NCBI RefSeq assembly: GCF_016808335.1
Contig: NC_053146.1
Span: 25,042,637-25,106,636 of the forward strand
Direction of reading: 5' to 3'
Source of the DNA: Panicum virgatum
Taxonomy: Eukaryota; Streptophyta; Magnoliopsida; Poales; Poaceae
DNA length: 64,000 nucleotides
Shown here in pieces: positions 11,701-21,712 of this stretch (within the stretch, counting starts at the first letter, position 1; every line of letters begins with the position of its first letter). The translations under genes and the position numbers were made by a program. A model generated the notes under the pieces. That model ran no database searches. It was not told where the DNA came from and worked only from the letters and a program-made list of their open reading frames with translations.

Positions 11701-12155
11701 AGAAAATGCAAAGCTATGTACCCATCTACTCATTTAATAAAGTCTGTCACATGTTATACATCATATTCTACTTACTCTCGTTCTTTACCGAGTCGTTTTC
11801 AATATGCTCGGGGGCTGCATCTTGGCCACCCAGCCAGCCCCCATTCGGAGTCCGACCAGTCGAACATGAACAACCCGGTTCGCTTTTACTGAACATAGCC
11901 GAGTACGTTCAGGAACCACTCTGTGTCACCCTAATCCACCGCACGTATTGATGATCTGCTCTCAAGCGCTATCAAAAAGGGCTCAGAGTTCGCTTTCCAC
12001 CTACTCGGCAAATTCAGAAAAGGACTCGGACCGTGGGCATAACTTAATAGCAAATAAAAAAACATTATTTACATAAATATTGTTTTTAACCGGTCCACAC
12101 TAACCAACTCTTCTCGCAGCAAAATAAACAAAAGAAATTCCTAGAGACCAGTAGC
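11701..12155 (+). other. Non-coding spacer of element A between pol and antisense ORF
   Basis: No coding frame is visible. The stretch contains GCTCGGGGGCTGC (about 11808), one of several copies of a purine-rich CTCGGGGGCT motif that recurs through the 3' part of A (also in the 114-bp repeats, at 15473 and at 15604). C's equivalent spacer at 28231-28691, read on the minus strand, is clearly homologous, including GCTCGGGGGTTG. Confidence 0.6.
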
Positions 12156-14500
12156 CTACAGCTCGGCCACGATGCGCTCGGCAATCTCCAGGACAACGGC
12201 GTGGTTGGCCTCCCAATCTGCGTCGGAGCAGTCTTGAAGGACGCCGTCTCCCACTGGATCAAGATCCGCCTCCAGCAGATGGGTCTTCACCAACCCCAGC
12301 GTGTGCTGCATGGCATCCTTGGCAGCTCCCTTGACGAAGGCCTCCAGTCTGCCATGGGACGCCTCTAGCCTCTCAGAGAGGTCCTCGGCCGCGCCGCACC
12401 CCCGGGCTCGAACGCCACAAGCCGCTCCTCCAGCGGCCTGCTCAGGCGATCCAGTGTCGCCCGGCCCTGTGCCGCCTGATCCTCCGCTTCTGCAGAAAAG
12501 CACCCAGCAGGGTCAGCCCAAGCCGGAGAAACAACAGAAAACAAACAGCTGTATGATTCCCGAATCGTACCTCGTCGAGCCTGCTGCTCTAGGCGAAGCT
12601 TCTCCTCGGTGGCAGCCTCCTGCGCCTCAGCCACCTCCCGGAGCTTCTGCAGCTCCTCGTTGGCCTTGGTGCAGGCCTCCAGCTCTAAACAATAGGCAAG
12701 TCGGAGACAAAAACTGTGCAAAAAGAACTCGGCAGACATCGAGCCGACTCCTTACCGCACTTCTCCTTGTGCAGAGCCTCCTCAGCCTTCACTCACCCGG
12801 TCTCCAACTGGCGGCCCTGCGCCTCCAGCTCGGCCACCCTGGCCTCGAGGTCCGCCACCTGTTCGGCGGCGGTACTCCTCTCGGCTAGCTCCTAGACGAC
12901 CTACTTTGACAACTCTACCAGAGCCTGGAGAACAACCAGGCGTTACAAGACAACACCTGCAAGAACAAGTCGGCTTCACAAATAGAATGAGGTAGGAGAC
13001 TTAACTCGACCAAACCTTGGGCGAGCTTGGCGAATGTCACGAGCGTGCCAGAGAAAGTGTTGTCTCCCTCCTCGGCCTCCTCCTTGGTCGGCGGGGTCCT
13101 GATCCCCTCGGAGTGCTCGGCCCGACTCCTCTCAATCACAACGTGTGCCTCCCCTTCATCACAGGGTGGATCCTGCATCTCTACGTCTTGGAGAGGAGGG
13201 GAGACCCTGTTGCTGGCCTCCTCCTCCTTCTTCTTCTCCTTCTCGCAGCGGGCACGGCTCTTCGCCGGACTCGCCCGCGGCGAGGTCAGCATCGCGGCAT
13301 CACTGGAGCCGCCCTCGGTGGACGACCCCTCTGCCTTCCTCTTGGCGCTGCTGAGCGATGCTCTCCTACACAAATGACAAGGGCACTCAGCACAACTCTA
13401 GTAAACAAACATCAAGCAAGTACCGGATCAAGATTCAGAAACTTACCTGCCGCTTCGACGCAGTGAGAACTTGAGCTTCAGCGGTGCGGCCGGCTGAGCC
13501 CCAGAGCTGGTACGCGGGGGCTTCACTTCCCCATAGCAGTGGTCGGGGGCGCCGACGCTCCCCGGACCTTGCTCGTCCCCTTGCGGGTCAAGCTCCTCAG
13601 CGACTGTTGCGCCACCGCCAACCCCGCCTTTGACAGCCGGATCTTCTTCACGGCACGGCGCGTCTTCCTTCTCGGGGTGGCCAATGACAGCAGCCCTGAG
13701 GGTTCGGTGATCTCCACCTCCGACTCACTCGCCACGGAGGAGTCGGAGGAGAACTCTATCTCCTCCTCCGCTGGCTAGCGCAGCTCGGCGGGGGCGGTGG
13801 CATCCTTGCCAGGGTTGCCCTCAAGCAGAGGAGCAGGGGACCAGTACTCCAAGACCTTGGCATGCAAAAGATCCGAGTTGTATTACAACCCAATGGGTGC
13901 TCTCAAAAAAACAGAGCAAAAACAGAGGAAACAACTCGGAACAAACAAAACAACTCGGAGGATTCAAGAAAACTTACGCCGTCGGTCGGCCACTTCGGGC
14001 AGTAGGCTTTTGGGCAGCCCTTGTCCCGGATTTGCCCCGCCATGATGCGGGTGACCCAGTTCGCAGTTTCTTCCCGGGGGACCTTACGCTCCTGTCCCAG
14101 GGTCGGGTCCCGATGACCCCAGTACTCGAAAGCCGGGTGGATCCTCTCCTAGATCTGCTGCGTGAGCTGCTTGCAGAATGAAATGGCCACCGTGGCCCCT
14201 GTCAGACCCTACGCAGTCAAGTCGGTCATCTCCTTGAGGAGGCGCTCCACCTGCGCCATCTCCTTGGTGGTCGACGGCTCCTCCCAACACGCCTTGTACT
14301 TCGGTGCGCGGCCGGTGCGCGCCGAGAGGCAGGTCCCCGGATTTGCCACCACGAACCATTCCCGCGCCCACCCCTTGTTGGTGTTGTGGAGCTCGAAGTC
14401 GGGGTAGACGCTCCCCTGGCATAGCGAGAAGGCCGCCCCGCCCACAACGGCAAGCGCTCCCCGAGGTCGAAGACGTCGATGCGGCAGGCGTGGCGGCCAT
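12156..14500 (-). pseudogene. Antisense ORF of element A (six exon-like blocks)
   Basis: Blocks encoded on the strand opposite to pol match the plus-strand ORF in C block for block. From the start: 14500-13978 (CQGSVYPDFELHNTNKGWAR, a cysteine-free core, then ERIHPAFEYWGHRD), 13860-13449, 13365-13010 (acidic, basic-rich), about 12922-12756, 12688-12572 (coiled-coil-like, ANEELQKLREVAEAQEAATE), and 12492-12156 (GRLEAFVKGAAKDAMQHT, LDPVGDGVLQDCSDADWEAN). Donors GTAAGT at 13977 and 13448 and an acceptor TGTAG at 13366 are canonical; the acceptor before 13860 is lost. Exon 1 has in-frame stops. Tat-lineage elements are known to carry antisense ORFs here, often matching the putative gypsy-type transposase domain (Transposase_28); I infer that family but its function is unknown. 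Confidence 0.75.
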
Positions 14501-14864
14501 GGCGATGGTGTCGAGGCTTGGATGAGGGGAGGGAATCGAGTGGAAGAAGAAGGCCGAGAGCTCTGGAAATTTGACAGGCCAGCAAGGCGGCAGAAAGCTC
14601 TGGAGTGCTCGGGAATAGGGTGGCTACTCTGTGCTGCCTTCCCTGTTTAAATATCGGAGGCCCACAATGAGCAGATCCGAAATCAACAGCCGGATCGGAT
14701 CGGGCCGGCAATCTTAGGCCGGATAAAGCGAGTTAAATGGTAACTTTCTTTTTACCGTTTCCTCTGACAACCCCTCTCCCCGTCAGGCGCGCCAGATCTG
14801 CGTAGAGAAATAACGGTTGGATTTTTACCATAATGCGAATATGCCCCGAATATTCTTGGAAACT
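14501..14864 (-). promoter_or_regulatory. Upstream region of A's antisense ORF with TATA-like box
   Basis: On the minus strand a TATTTAAAC box (14646-14654) lies about 145 bp before the ORF's ATG at 14500, a normal distance for a plant promoter plus 5' UTR. The rest is non-coding. GGCGCGCCAGA near 14786-14796 resembles part of a Gypsy PBS but is in the wrong place for one. Confidence 0.45.
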
Positions 14865-15262
14865 ACCCGGCGTGTCTCCGTAACCCAGCCAGGGCTTCAA
14901 GGCCCAGACCCCGTGACTACTCGGTGCGTCTCTGTGACTCCACCAGCGACCCTACTCGGGGGCTGGGCGCCACCTACGACCCGGCGTGTCTCCGTGACCC
15001 AGCCAGGGCTTCAGGGCCCGGACACAGTGACGACTCGATGCGTCTCCGTGACTCCGCCAGCGACCCTGCTCGGGGGCTGGGCTCCACCTACGACCCGGCA
15101 TGTCTCCGTGACCCAGCCAGGGCTTCAGGGCCCGGACGACATGACTATTCAGCGCATCTCCGTGACTCTGCTAGCTACCCTACTCGGGGGCTGGGCGCCA
15201 TATACGACCTGGCGTGTCTCCGTGACTCAGCCAGGGCCTCAGGGCCTAGACGCAGGAACCGC
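14865..15262 (+). repeat. 114-bp tandem repeat, about 3.5 copies
   Basis: Units start at 14865, 14979, 15093 and 15207, exactly 114 bp apart, each opening with ACCYGGCRTGTCTCCGT and containing CAGCCAGGGCYTC and CTCGGGGGCTGG. The fourth copy is partial. Because 114 is a multiple of three, one frame stays open across all copies (a 38-residue periodicity), but I see no sign it is a real protein. Tat/Ogre-lineage elements are known for variable tandem repeats between pol and the 3' LTR, which fits this position. Confidence 0.9.
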
Positions 15263-15611
15263 TCGGAAAGTCTCAATGATTCAAACCTTGGCTTCAACGT
15301 CAGGTAACTGAGTCGGGTTTGTTCACTACAGCTATTCCGAGGTAGCCAAAGGCTGATATCCTCAGGGGATCTGTGTAACGAAAATGGTGGCTGAATGTTC
15401 AGGCATTCGGGTTGGCAAGAATTAAAGATCAGTTCTTTGACCCTCAAAATGCTTCTTCGAAACTTTTCGAGGCTCGGGGGCTACACCCAATGGGTGCGCC
15501 CAGGGGCGCATCCCATTCTGGATCTGCAACAATGATGAACATTTATAATGAGCACCGAAGGACTTCGTTCGGTATCACAAATTTGACTCGGCCCTTCGGT
15601 GCTCGGGGGCT
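15263..15611 (+). other. 3' untranslated part of element A
   Basis: No coding frame. Contains CTCGGGGGCTACACC at about 15473, a PPT-like motif, and a second CTCGGGGGCTTGACGG at about 15602-15617 that is the better candidate for the functional polypurine tract. The exact LTR start cannot be fixed because the 5' LTR of A is not in the window. Confidence 0.45.
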
Positions 15612-16090
15612 TGACGGAGGTAGATCTATGTACCTCCCTGCCGAGTGGGGTCCCCGAACCCGAGTGACTACCCTGCTCGGTGACTTGGCTATGACTACTC
15701 GGCGTGCAGGGACTCGGCTGTGCATGGAAAGGATCTCTAGTGGATCAGGATGAGAGGCTCCAGCTAGAAGCCCAAATATCTAGGGGTCTTAACTGACCCC
15801 CTTCCTTGTAAAACAACCCAAGCATATGATTCCTTGTACCCCTATGACTCCTAGTCTATATAAAGGAGGCGTAGGAAGACCCATAGGGAGACTCCTCTTT
15901 TTCGTTGCATTCCACAAACCCTAATACAACCCCGAACACAAGACTTAGGGTGTTACGCTCATCACGGCCTGAACCTATCTAAGCCCCTGTGTCTTCGTGT
16001 TACCATCGAGCTCTTGATCCTGAGATCCGCATCCTAAAACTCTACCGTCGGGTACATTCTTGGTGGACCGGCTGGAATAACAATCCGACA
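15612..16090 (+). mobile_element. 3' LTR of element A (left edge tentative)
   Basis: The right edge is clear: the LTR ends AACAATCCGACA at 16090 and Athila-like coding sequence of B resumes at once. A TATATAAAG box at 15857-15865 lies about 230 bp from the end. The left edge is placed after GCTCGGGGGCT by analogy with short (about 450 bp) LTRs of RIRE2/Dasheng-type elements and may be off. The five bases after the LTR, GTGCC, are the candidate target-site copy. Confidence 0.55.
15857..15865 (+). promoter_or_regulatory. TATA box of A's LTR
   Basis: TATATAAAG lies in TAGTCTATATAAAGGAGGC, about 230 bp before the LTR end, a good match to plant TATA boxes and at the expected U3/R position. Confidence 0.65.
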
Positions 16091-16747
16091 GTGCCTTAGA
16101 GGGGAATTCTATTCCTTTCATTGAGGGCGACCGTGCGTATATCGACGAGGCTTATTTGATCCAAGGTCACATACTCAAGAAAGGCCCGAATGACTCTTTG
16201 ATTTTCTTTTACTTGGGCTTTACGAATGAGATTTCGCTGCCCAATGCGGAGTTCCATTTGTATAATTGCCATTCGCTAACCATCCTTCTCATTCCACGAG
16301 AAGTAGCTCGTAGGAATAGATCTTCTAGTTTACCTGGCAGGATGATAAGAAGCGGGACCAGAAGGGAAGCAGAGCTGACACCATCGCCTCAGCAACCACA
16401 TATCAACATGAGGCCGGTGGTTCGTCATGGCACAGTGCCAACACTAGGGAGTGGGCATGGCAGGCACCAGGCCGCTGGTCCACTAGTTCTAGCTCTAGCG
16501 CAGCCCAGAACCTCATCAGACGGACGGCCTCATCTTGAGGTTTCGGCGCCATCACCCAGCAGCTTGGTGAGCTGCGGGTGCAGAGCGACAACATACAAGA
16601 GACACTGCACCAACACATCGATACATCCCAAGCATGGCAGTGTCACACCGGCAAGAGACTCCATGACATGGAGCAGTTGCATTTGCAGTGACAGGAGGAG
16701 TGGAGGGCTTACTGCCGTTGGACGGGTTTCAACCCCGATCAGCCATA
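16091..16747 (+). pseudogene. ORF1 fragment of Athila-like element B
   Basis: Directly after A's LTR a frame encodes SIPFIEGDRAYIDEAYLIQG, FFYLGFTNEISLPNAEFHLY and NCHSLTILLIP. After a frameshift a second frame has TQQLGELRVQSDNIQETLHQ and, after a stop, YCRWTGFNPDQP. The final FNPDQP stop at about 16747 resembles the end of ORF1 in grass Athila-like elements. The upstream half of the ORF lies beyond element A, outside the window. No RT, RNase H or integrase follows, so B is either non-autonomous or has lost pol. Confidence 0.55.
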
Positions 16748-17683
16748 GTGAGCCTGAATCTAGCTTGGGAGAGGACCCTCATGAGAGGCAACTTGCATCA
16801 TTTATCTTTACTGCTTTAATAACCTTGCATGAAACCCATAAAAATTTGCAAAATCAGAAAATCCATAAACATTTGCATAACTAAAAACAAATAAAAATTT
16901 GCAAAACTTAGAAAACATCAAAAACATTTCTTTTAATATGTGTAGTAAGCATGGTGTAAGTTTTCCTTGTTGAGATGATGAATAGTTGCTCTGTTAATTT
17001 CCTTCATATGCTTAGTTACAACTTTATGCTTTACCTAGTTTTGAGTGCGTTGGCTTGAAAGTTCAAACTTAAACTTAAAACTTGTGGGTAGCGAAAAAAC
17101 ATGATCCAAATCTAAGTTGTGAGCTATGATATGGTTAAATGGAGTTGCTATGATCTTCTCTTATGTGATACTTGATATCTGGAGTATTTAATTTTTGAAA
17201 ACACAAAAATATAATAAAGTTCCTCGATGATATGAAATTCCTATCCAAAGCCATATGTTGTTTTCATTGCAAACCTACCACGTATGCAGCTTGCTATCTC
17301 ATTGAGCTTCGTAAAATTGTTGTGACCCTTAGTGAGATTCATTTCATACTCCCATGATCAAGATCACGTACACGTTTCCACCACATGCTATGCTTCTACA
17401 CTAGAAGTAATCAAACATCCATCCACAAAATAAAACTCCATGACCATGTATGACACCACTCTCTCTCAAAAATATATCAAGGTTATGGGGCTATGCAAAA
17501 AGAAAATAAAAGATGCATACCCAAAGAAGGTATGCCACATGCTTCGGCATGTAAAAAAAAGAGATAAAAGATGCATACCCAAAGAAGGTATGCCACATGC
17601 TTAGGCATGTCAAAAAAAAGAGATAGTCCCTATCCAAAAAGAAAGAAAAGGAGAGATGGTTCATACAAAGGATTTCATACATG
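16748..17683 (+). other. Non-coding 3' region of element B
   Basis: AT-rich, without coding frames. It begins TGAGCCTGAATCTAGCTTGGGAGAGG, a purine-rich motif echoing the PPT at 19021-19035. It contains the 58-bp direct repeat listed separately. Confidence 0.6.
17511..17626 (+). repeat. 58-bp direct repeat, two copies, with hairpins
   Basis: Two nearly identical units start at 17511 and 17569. Each holds two potential hairpins: GCATACC/GGTATGC with a seven-base loop, and ACATGC-TTCG-GCATGT, a stem closed by a stable TTCG (UUCG in RNA) tetraloop in the first copy. The second copy has TTAG in place of TTCG. Confidence 0.8.
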
Positions 17684-18575
17684 ATGTAGACGCGGTCCGA
17701 TCTTCCGAGAGGTAGGGTAGATTCGATTGATGGAGTACGTGACGTTAGCGATCTGACTTCTAATCAGACACGAATTCGAAGCCTGCAACCATTACACCAC
17801 CGCTCCGCTGGTTATCAACCAAGCACAACTTGATTGACCTCGCCGAGAAGGCTTTTCCTACAAGCGAATCGAAGAACACAAGCAAGAAAGGATAAACACG
17901 CAATCTGAAATTGCAGATGTGTATGAAGCGAAAATCAAAGTAGGTTCAAGAACTCGATTCCAAAGGACTAATCGACACAGTGGAGGAGATCAAGAATGGG
18001 GGCCCTGGATCAATGTATAAGGACTTGTCGCCACAGATACAACGATGCAATGTCTGTTCCTAAAGGAAAACTCAAGACTAAACAAAACCCGAGTCTAAGC
18101 GGCGGAGGCTACTGAGTTTATAGAAGAACCAGGTGACCTAGTGTTGGAGCAACCAGAGGTGGGCGCCCTCAACTTGGGCTTAAGGCCCGACACGATACAC
18201 GGGCCATTGGCCCAAAAGAGGTGGCACAACACCTTTCCAGATTCTGGACGTCGACTTATTTCATGGATTTCCGTTGACTCCGAACAGATATGGACCTGAA
18301 TCTGGTGGCGTTGGAAAGGTTATGAAATTATCTTTCCAACCATATAAAGTTCTCCTCAAATGGACTCTGTATGTGGCCGTGGCGTTGTTTTTAGTACAGA
18401 CCGTTTCTGGAATCCGAGAAGGAAACGAAGTCCAAGTTGTAGACGAGTCGGACTTCAACGTGTACGTATCCGATGCAGCGATGTCCTCATCAATACACCA
18501 TTCACCAAAAAAATCCACATACTTGCACATCTTGATCAAGGTTTATGACTTGTTTCTCCTTTGGATCCGGTCTTT
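17684..18575. other. Unclassified segment within element B
   Basis: This roughly 890-bp block differs in composition from its surroundings and interrupts what looks like continuous B sequence (AAAGGATTTCATACATGA before; GACTTAGCAAAATATGAGAAGCAG after). It begins TGTAGACGCGG and contains a tRNA-like fragment at 17752-17782. A 102-codon frame at 18274-18582 shows no domain I recognise. No clean target-site duplication or terminal repeat could be found, so an insertion is only inferred. Confidence 0.35.
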
Positions 18576-19035
18576 GACTTAGCAAAATATGAGAAGCAGG
18601 TATGCCTTCAAATCCTCCATACCTAGAGCCCCACAGAAATAGCCATTAGAAATAGGTTGAGGAAGAAATGCATAATAAAAAGCCTTGGTAAGGAATTATA
18701 CACAATGAGCGATCCTAGATATCATCCGAGGAACTTTATAAATTTCTCTTGAAAAACTTTACAAAACCTCCGGATTGACAATTGAACTAAAGAGAAAGAA
18801 ATATGAGCACTCTATGATACCGTTCTGACTCTCAACCGCCAAAGATGAGGTGAAGCTATAAAGCTCCACCGGAGTAAAGTAAGAGGTAAGAATAAAGCCA
18901 ACTTATTCAAAATCAAGGTAAGAAGCATTTGGTTGTGCCTAAGTATAAGTTGAAAATTCAACATCGTAGCAACTCCTGATCAACAACGAGCGCCTTGTTT
19001 TGCTCGGGACGAGCAAAAGGCTAGCTTGGGGGTAT
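18576..19035 (+). other. 3' end of B internal region with polypurine tract
   Basis: Non-coding. The last bases before the LTR, GGCTAGCTTGGGGGTAT (about 19019-19035), are a purine-rich tract typical of the PPT of Athila-like grass elements, so the LTR at 19036 is a 3' LTR with respect to this side. Confidence 0.65.
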
Positions 19036-19503
19036 TGTTGACGGTCATTAAGTGCGAAATATGAACATCAATTATACTCATAAATGAAGGAAAACTATAC
19101 CTCTTACTCGCATATTTGTATCACTAACCTAGCTCCACAATTGTTTTTGAAGATTTATGTTTTCAGGAGCACAAGTCCGGAATAAGAAGAAAACACAAAG
19201 AATACGCAGACAAAGTCACAGAAGATCACGTGCTACGTAACACATGCAAAAGAGACCCACTTGACAGACCAAACCGACCAACGAAGCCCGGCACCAACGT
19301 ATCAACATCAGGGCCCACCAGGTAGTGTACCAGAGAAAGACGGTGGCCAGAGGCGGCAAGGTGGGGCCCGGCCGAACCAGGGTTTCGGCCGAACCCCCCC
19401 TGAAGCACGTCCAGGTGCATTTTGGCGGGAGATCAGGTCTTATCCTCTAGAGGTCGGTTAGGGATTTTTCCATGTAAAGAGTTGGCGGGAACCAACCTCA
19501 AGC

Positions 19504-19513
19504 ACTATATAAG
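19504..19513 (+). promoter_or_regulatory. TATA box of B's LTR
   Basis: ACTATATAAG within CAAGCACTATATAAGAGGCC, at the same place as F's box at 5073-5082. Confidence 0.7.
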
Positions 19514-20444
19514 AGGCCTCCCACAACTCTCTCTCACACACACCACTTGAAGGCCTCTCTCTCACACTCTCTTGTGACTTGTACTCCTTAGGGTAGTGGA
19601 GCTAGGATAGTACTTCATCTCCTTTAGCGAATCCAATCATCCTCGGGGTCGGCTAGTAATCATCGGCTTCTGGTATGGCTTTGTATTCCGACTTTCATTA
19701 TGCTATTCATTCTGAGTTCGTTCTTGGTTATCTTGCTATACTATTAGCATGCTTAGCCTTGATCTGTGCTTTATCAAGTTATACTAGTTGCTTGCTTAGA
19801 CTAGATGATCTGGGTAAGGATATCGGTTCGTTGTGCATTCGGGCTTGCCTTAGCATCTTACCTGTGCATCCGAAGGGTGGGGGACCCGGGGGTGCTAAGG
19901 TAGTGACCTCATATGCGGGCTTGGTGCCCGGGTATACGGGATCCCTCGGATATGACGGTGCTCCACGGTTTGACTGGGGTAGACCATAGGTGGTGACGGC
20001 CCTGTCGGTCCGTCGGGAAGCTGCTTCTCGGTTAGCATACTGTCTGACGTTCGGGTATCGTGTAGGAGTTCATGCAAAATGCAACGGGACTGGATGTTCT
20101 CCAGTGCGGGTCATTCTCCCCGATGTCCCTATTTTCCCGGCACCTGCAACTCTAAGCATGTGGCTAACATAACTTATCTGCTAACAAGAATAGTATACTA
20201 GGATCTGTGTCTTTGCTCCCACTAACTTTAGGTGTGCTTGTTTATTCTTTATTCATGAGAGTTGGCTGTTCTGTGTGTGTCACATTACCCCTGATTATCC
20301 TTTATTTATCACTTACCCTTGTATAGTCAGTAGTCTGCACCTTATTTTATAAAGTCATGGTTATGGAACTAGTAAATATCTTTACACAACCTAGCCATCC
20401 CTTGGGAAAATATAAATGACAATACCCTGAATACTTTCGGGTGA

Positions 20445-21327
20445 GGGAAAATTGGCCGCTGGACATCGTTAAAAGGTGTCTTTTGCTCCATGCCACTAAA
20501 AAAATATGGCTTTGCTGGGACACATTAAAATTCTATGGTAATTTGCTACGGAACACTAGATCACTTATAATATTCAATTTTAATAAAAGGCTACTGGAAT
20601 TGACTCATCTACCCTTCCCTATCTTCTACCTGGGCTTGAGTGCTTGACTCGATTCCATTCCCCACCGGCTGATTCGATGTCACCTGAAGGAGCCCCCTCC
20701 GGAATCGAGCGCCACGGTCACCGGGAGCAGGCTCCACTGCCGGAATCGAGCGCCGCGGCCGCCAGGAGCAGACACTTGCAGAATCGAGCGTCGCGGCCGC
20801 CGGGAGCAGACCCCACTACTGGGATTGAGTGCCACGGCAGCTCGAGCGGGCGCCGCATGGAGGGTCGTGGGCAGACCTCCAAGGAGCCGCATGGAGTGCA
20901 ACATGGGGGCGCTCGACTCCAAATGCACCATTGGCGTTGAGATTGCCCCCACTGTCAATAATTTTTCTTTCCCTATCAAATGAAGATTCGATCTCTCTTT
21001 GCAGGTGCCGCCTAGTTCGTGATTCCCACAGCCCTGTCCTCCTCACTCGCGCCGGTGCTCGCCGAGCACTCCCATCCCCGCAGATTGGCTCGAGCTGCGG
21101 TCAGGCCTAGCTGCGGTGCGCGAGAGCACCGGCCATGGCAGCGGCAAGGGTATACTTGTCCTATATGATTGTTTTGTGACTCATTTGATTAGAAAATACT
21201 ATTATACACACTATAGTGTCCGGTAGCAAATTAACATAGAATTTCAATGTGTCTCAGCAAAATCATAATTTTTTAGTGGCCTAGAGCAAAAGACACCTTT
21301 TAACGGTGTCCAGTGGCCAATTTTCCC
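20445..21327. mobile_element. Mutator-type (MULE) non-autonomous element, 883 bp
   Basis: Terminal inverted repeats of about 125 bp begin GGGAAAATTGGCC and end GGCCAATTTTCCC. A perfect 9-bp target-site duplication TTCGGGTGA flanks it at 20436-20444 and 21328-21336; 9 bp is the hallmark of Mutator-like elements. The interior (20640-21140) is GC-rich and unlike the AT-rich TIRs, with about 3.5 copies of a 38-42 bp repeat built on GAATCGAGCG (20702, 20743, 20781, 20823). No transposase is encoded. The GC-rich cargo is what a Pack-MULE would look like, but I cannot identify a donor gene. Confidence 0.9.
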
Positions 21328-21399
21328 TTCGGGTGAAATGCTACAACGGTATATACGTGTGCTTGCGGATCTTTCTGTAAATGTTAAGACATACCAACA

Positions 21400-21468
21400 C
21401 GACATTTTTGGCGTCGTTGCTAGGGACACCCCCATACCTAGTGATTGTGCTAAGAAATGTCAACAGGA
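21400..21468 (+). other. Athila-type PBS and leader downstream of B's LTR
   Basis: TGGCGTCGTTGCTAGGGA at 21409-21426 matches the Athila PBS consensus TGGCGCCGTTGCCGGGGA with few changes, nine bases after the LTR end, the same spacing as in F. About 40 bases of leader follow (CTAGTGATTGTGCTAAG) before an abrupt switch to the antisense ORF of C at about 21468. Confidence 0.65.
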
Positions 21469-21712
21469 CGCCTTCTCTCTGCGCCAGGGGTGCATCTACA
21501 CTGACTTCAAACTCTGCAACACCAACAAGGGCTGGGCGCGGGACTGGTTCATGGTGTCGAACCCGGCGCCCAGTCTCTCTGTGCGCTCCGGCTACGCACT
21601 AGAATACAAGGCATGCTGGGAGGAGCTGTCGACCACCGAGGAGATGGTGTAGGTGGAGCACCTCCTCACGGAGATCACCGAGCTGACAGCTCGGAAGCTG
21701 ATAGAGGCCATG
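21469..21712 (+). pseudogene. Antisense ORF of element C, first exon, left part
   Basis: Encodes FSLRQGCIYTDFKLCNTNKG, then WARDWFMVSNPAPSLSVRSG, YALEYKACWEELSTTEEM and, after a TAG at 21649-21651, VEHLLTEITELTARKLIEA. It aligns with A's exon 1. The N-terminus and the promoter side are missing because B's leader joins at 21468. The exon is then split by solo LTR G2 and continues at 26107. Confidence 0.75.

Larger units (their letters stand above)
19036..21399 (+). mobile_element. LTR of Athila-like element B, split by a MULE
   Basis: Starts TGTTGACGGTCATT and ends ACATACCAACA, so ends are TGTTG/CAACA as in F. Without the Mutator-type insertion (20445-21327) and its duplicated 9-bp site the LTR is about 1.47 kb. 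It shares the TATA box (19504-19513), the TTTTGGCGGGA segment and the CGTGTGCTTGCGGAT end segment with F's LTR. It is unusual in having a PPT on its left and a PBS on its right (21409-21426), which implies a tandem arrangement left by recombination. Confidence 0.8.

Noticed and set aside
14786..14796. GGCGCGCCAGA as a primer-binding site of element A
   Set aside because: It lies on the 3' side of A, downstream of pol and beside the antisense promoter, not next to a 5' LTR end.
17740..17815. tRNA gene (Arg, anticodon TCT)
   Set aside because: Only the anticodon arm and a weak B-box fit; no acceptor stem or D arm can be formed, so at most a fragment.
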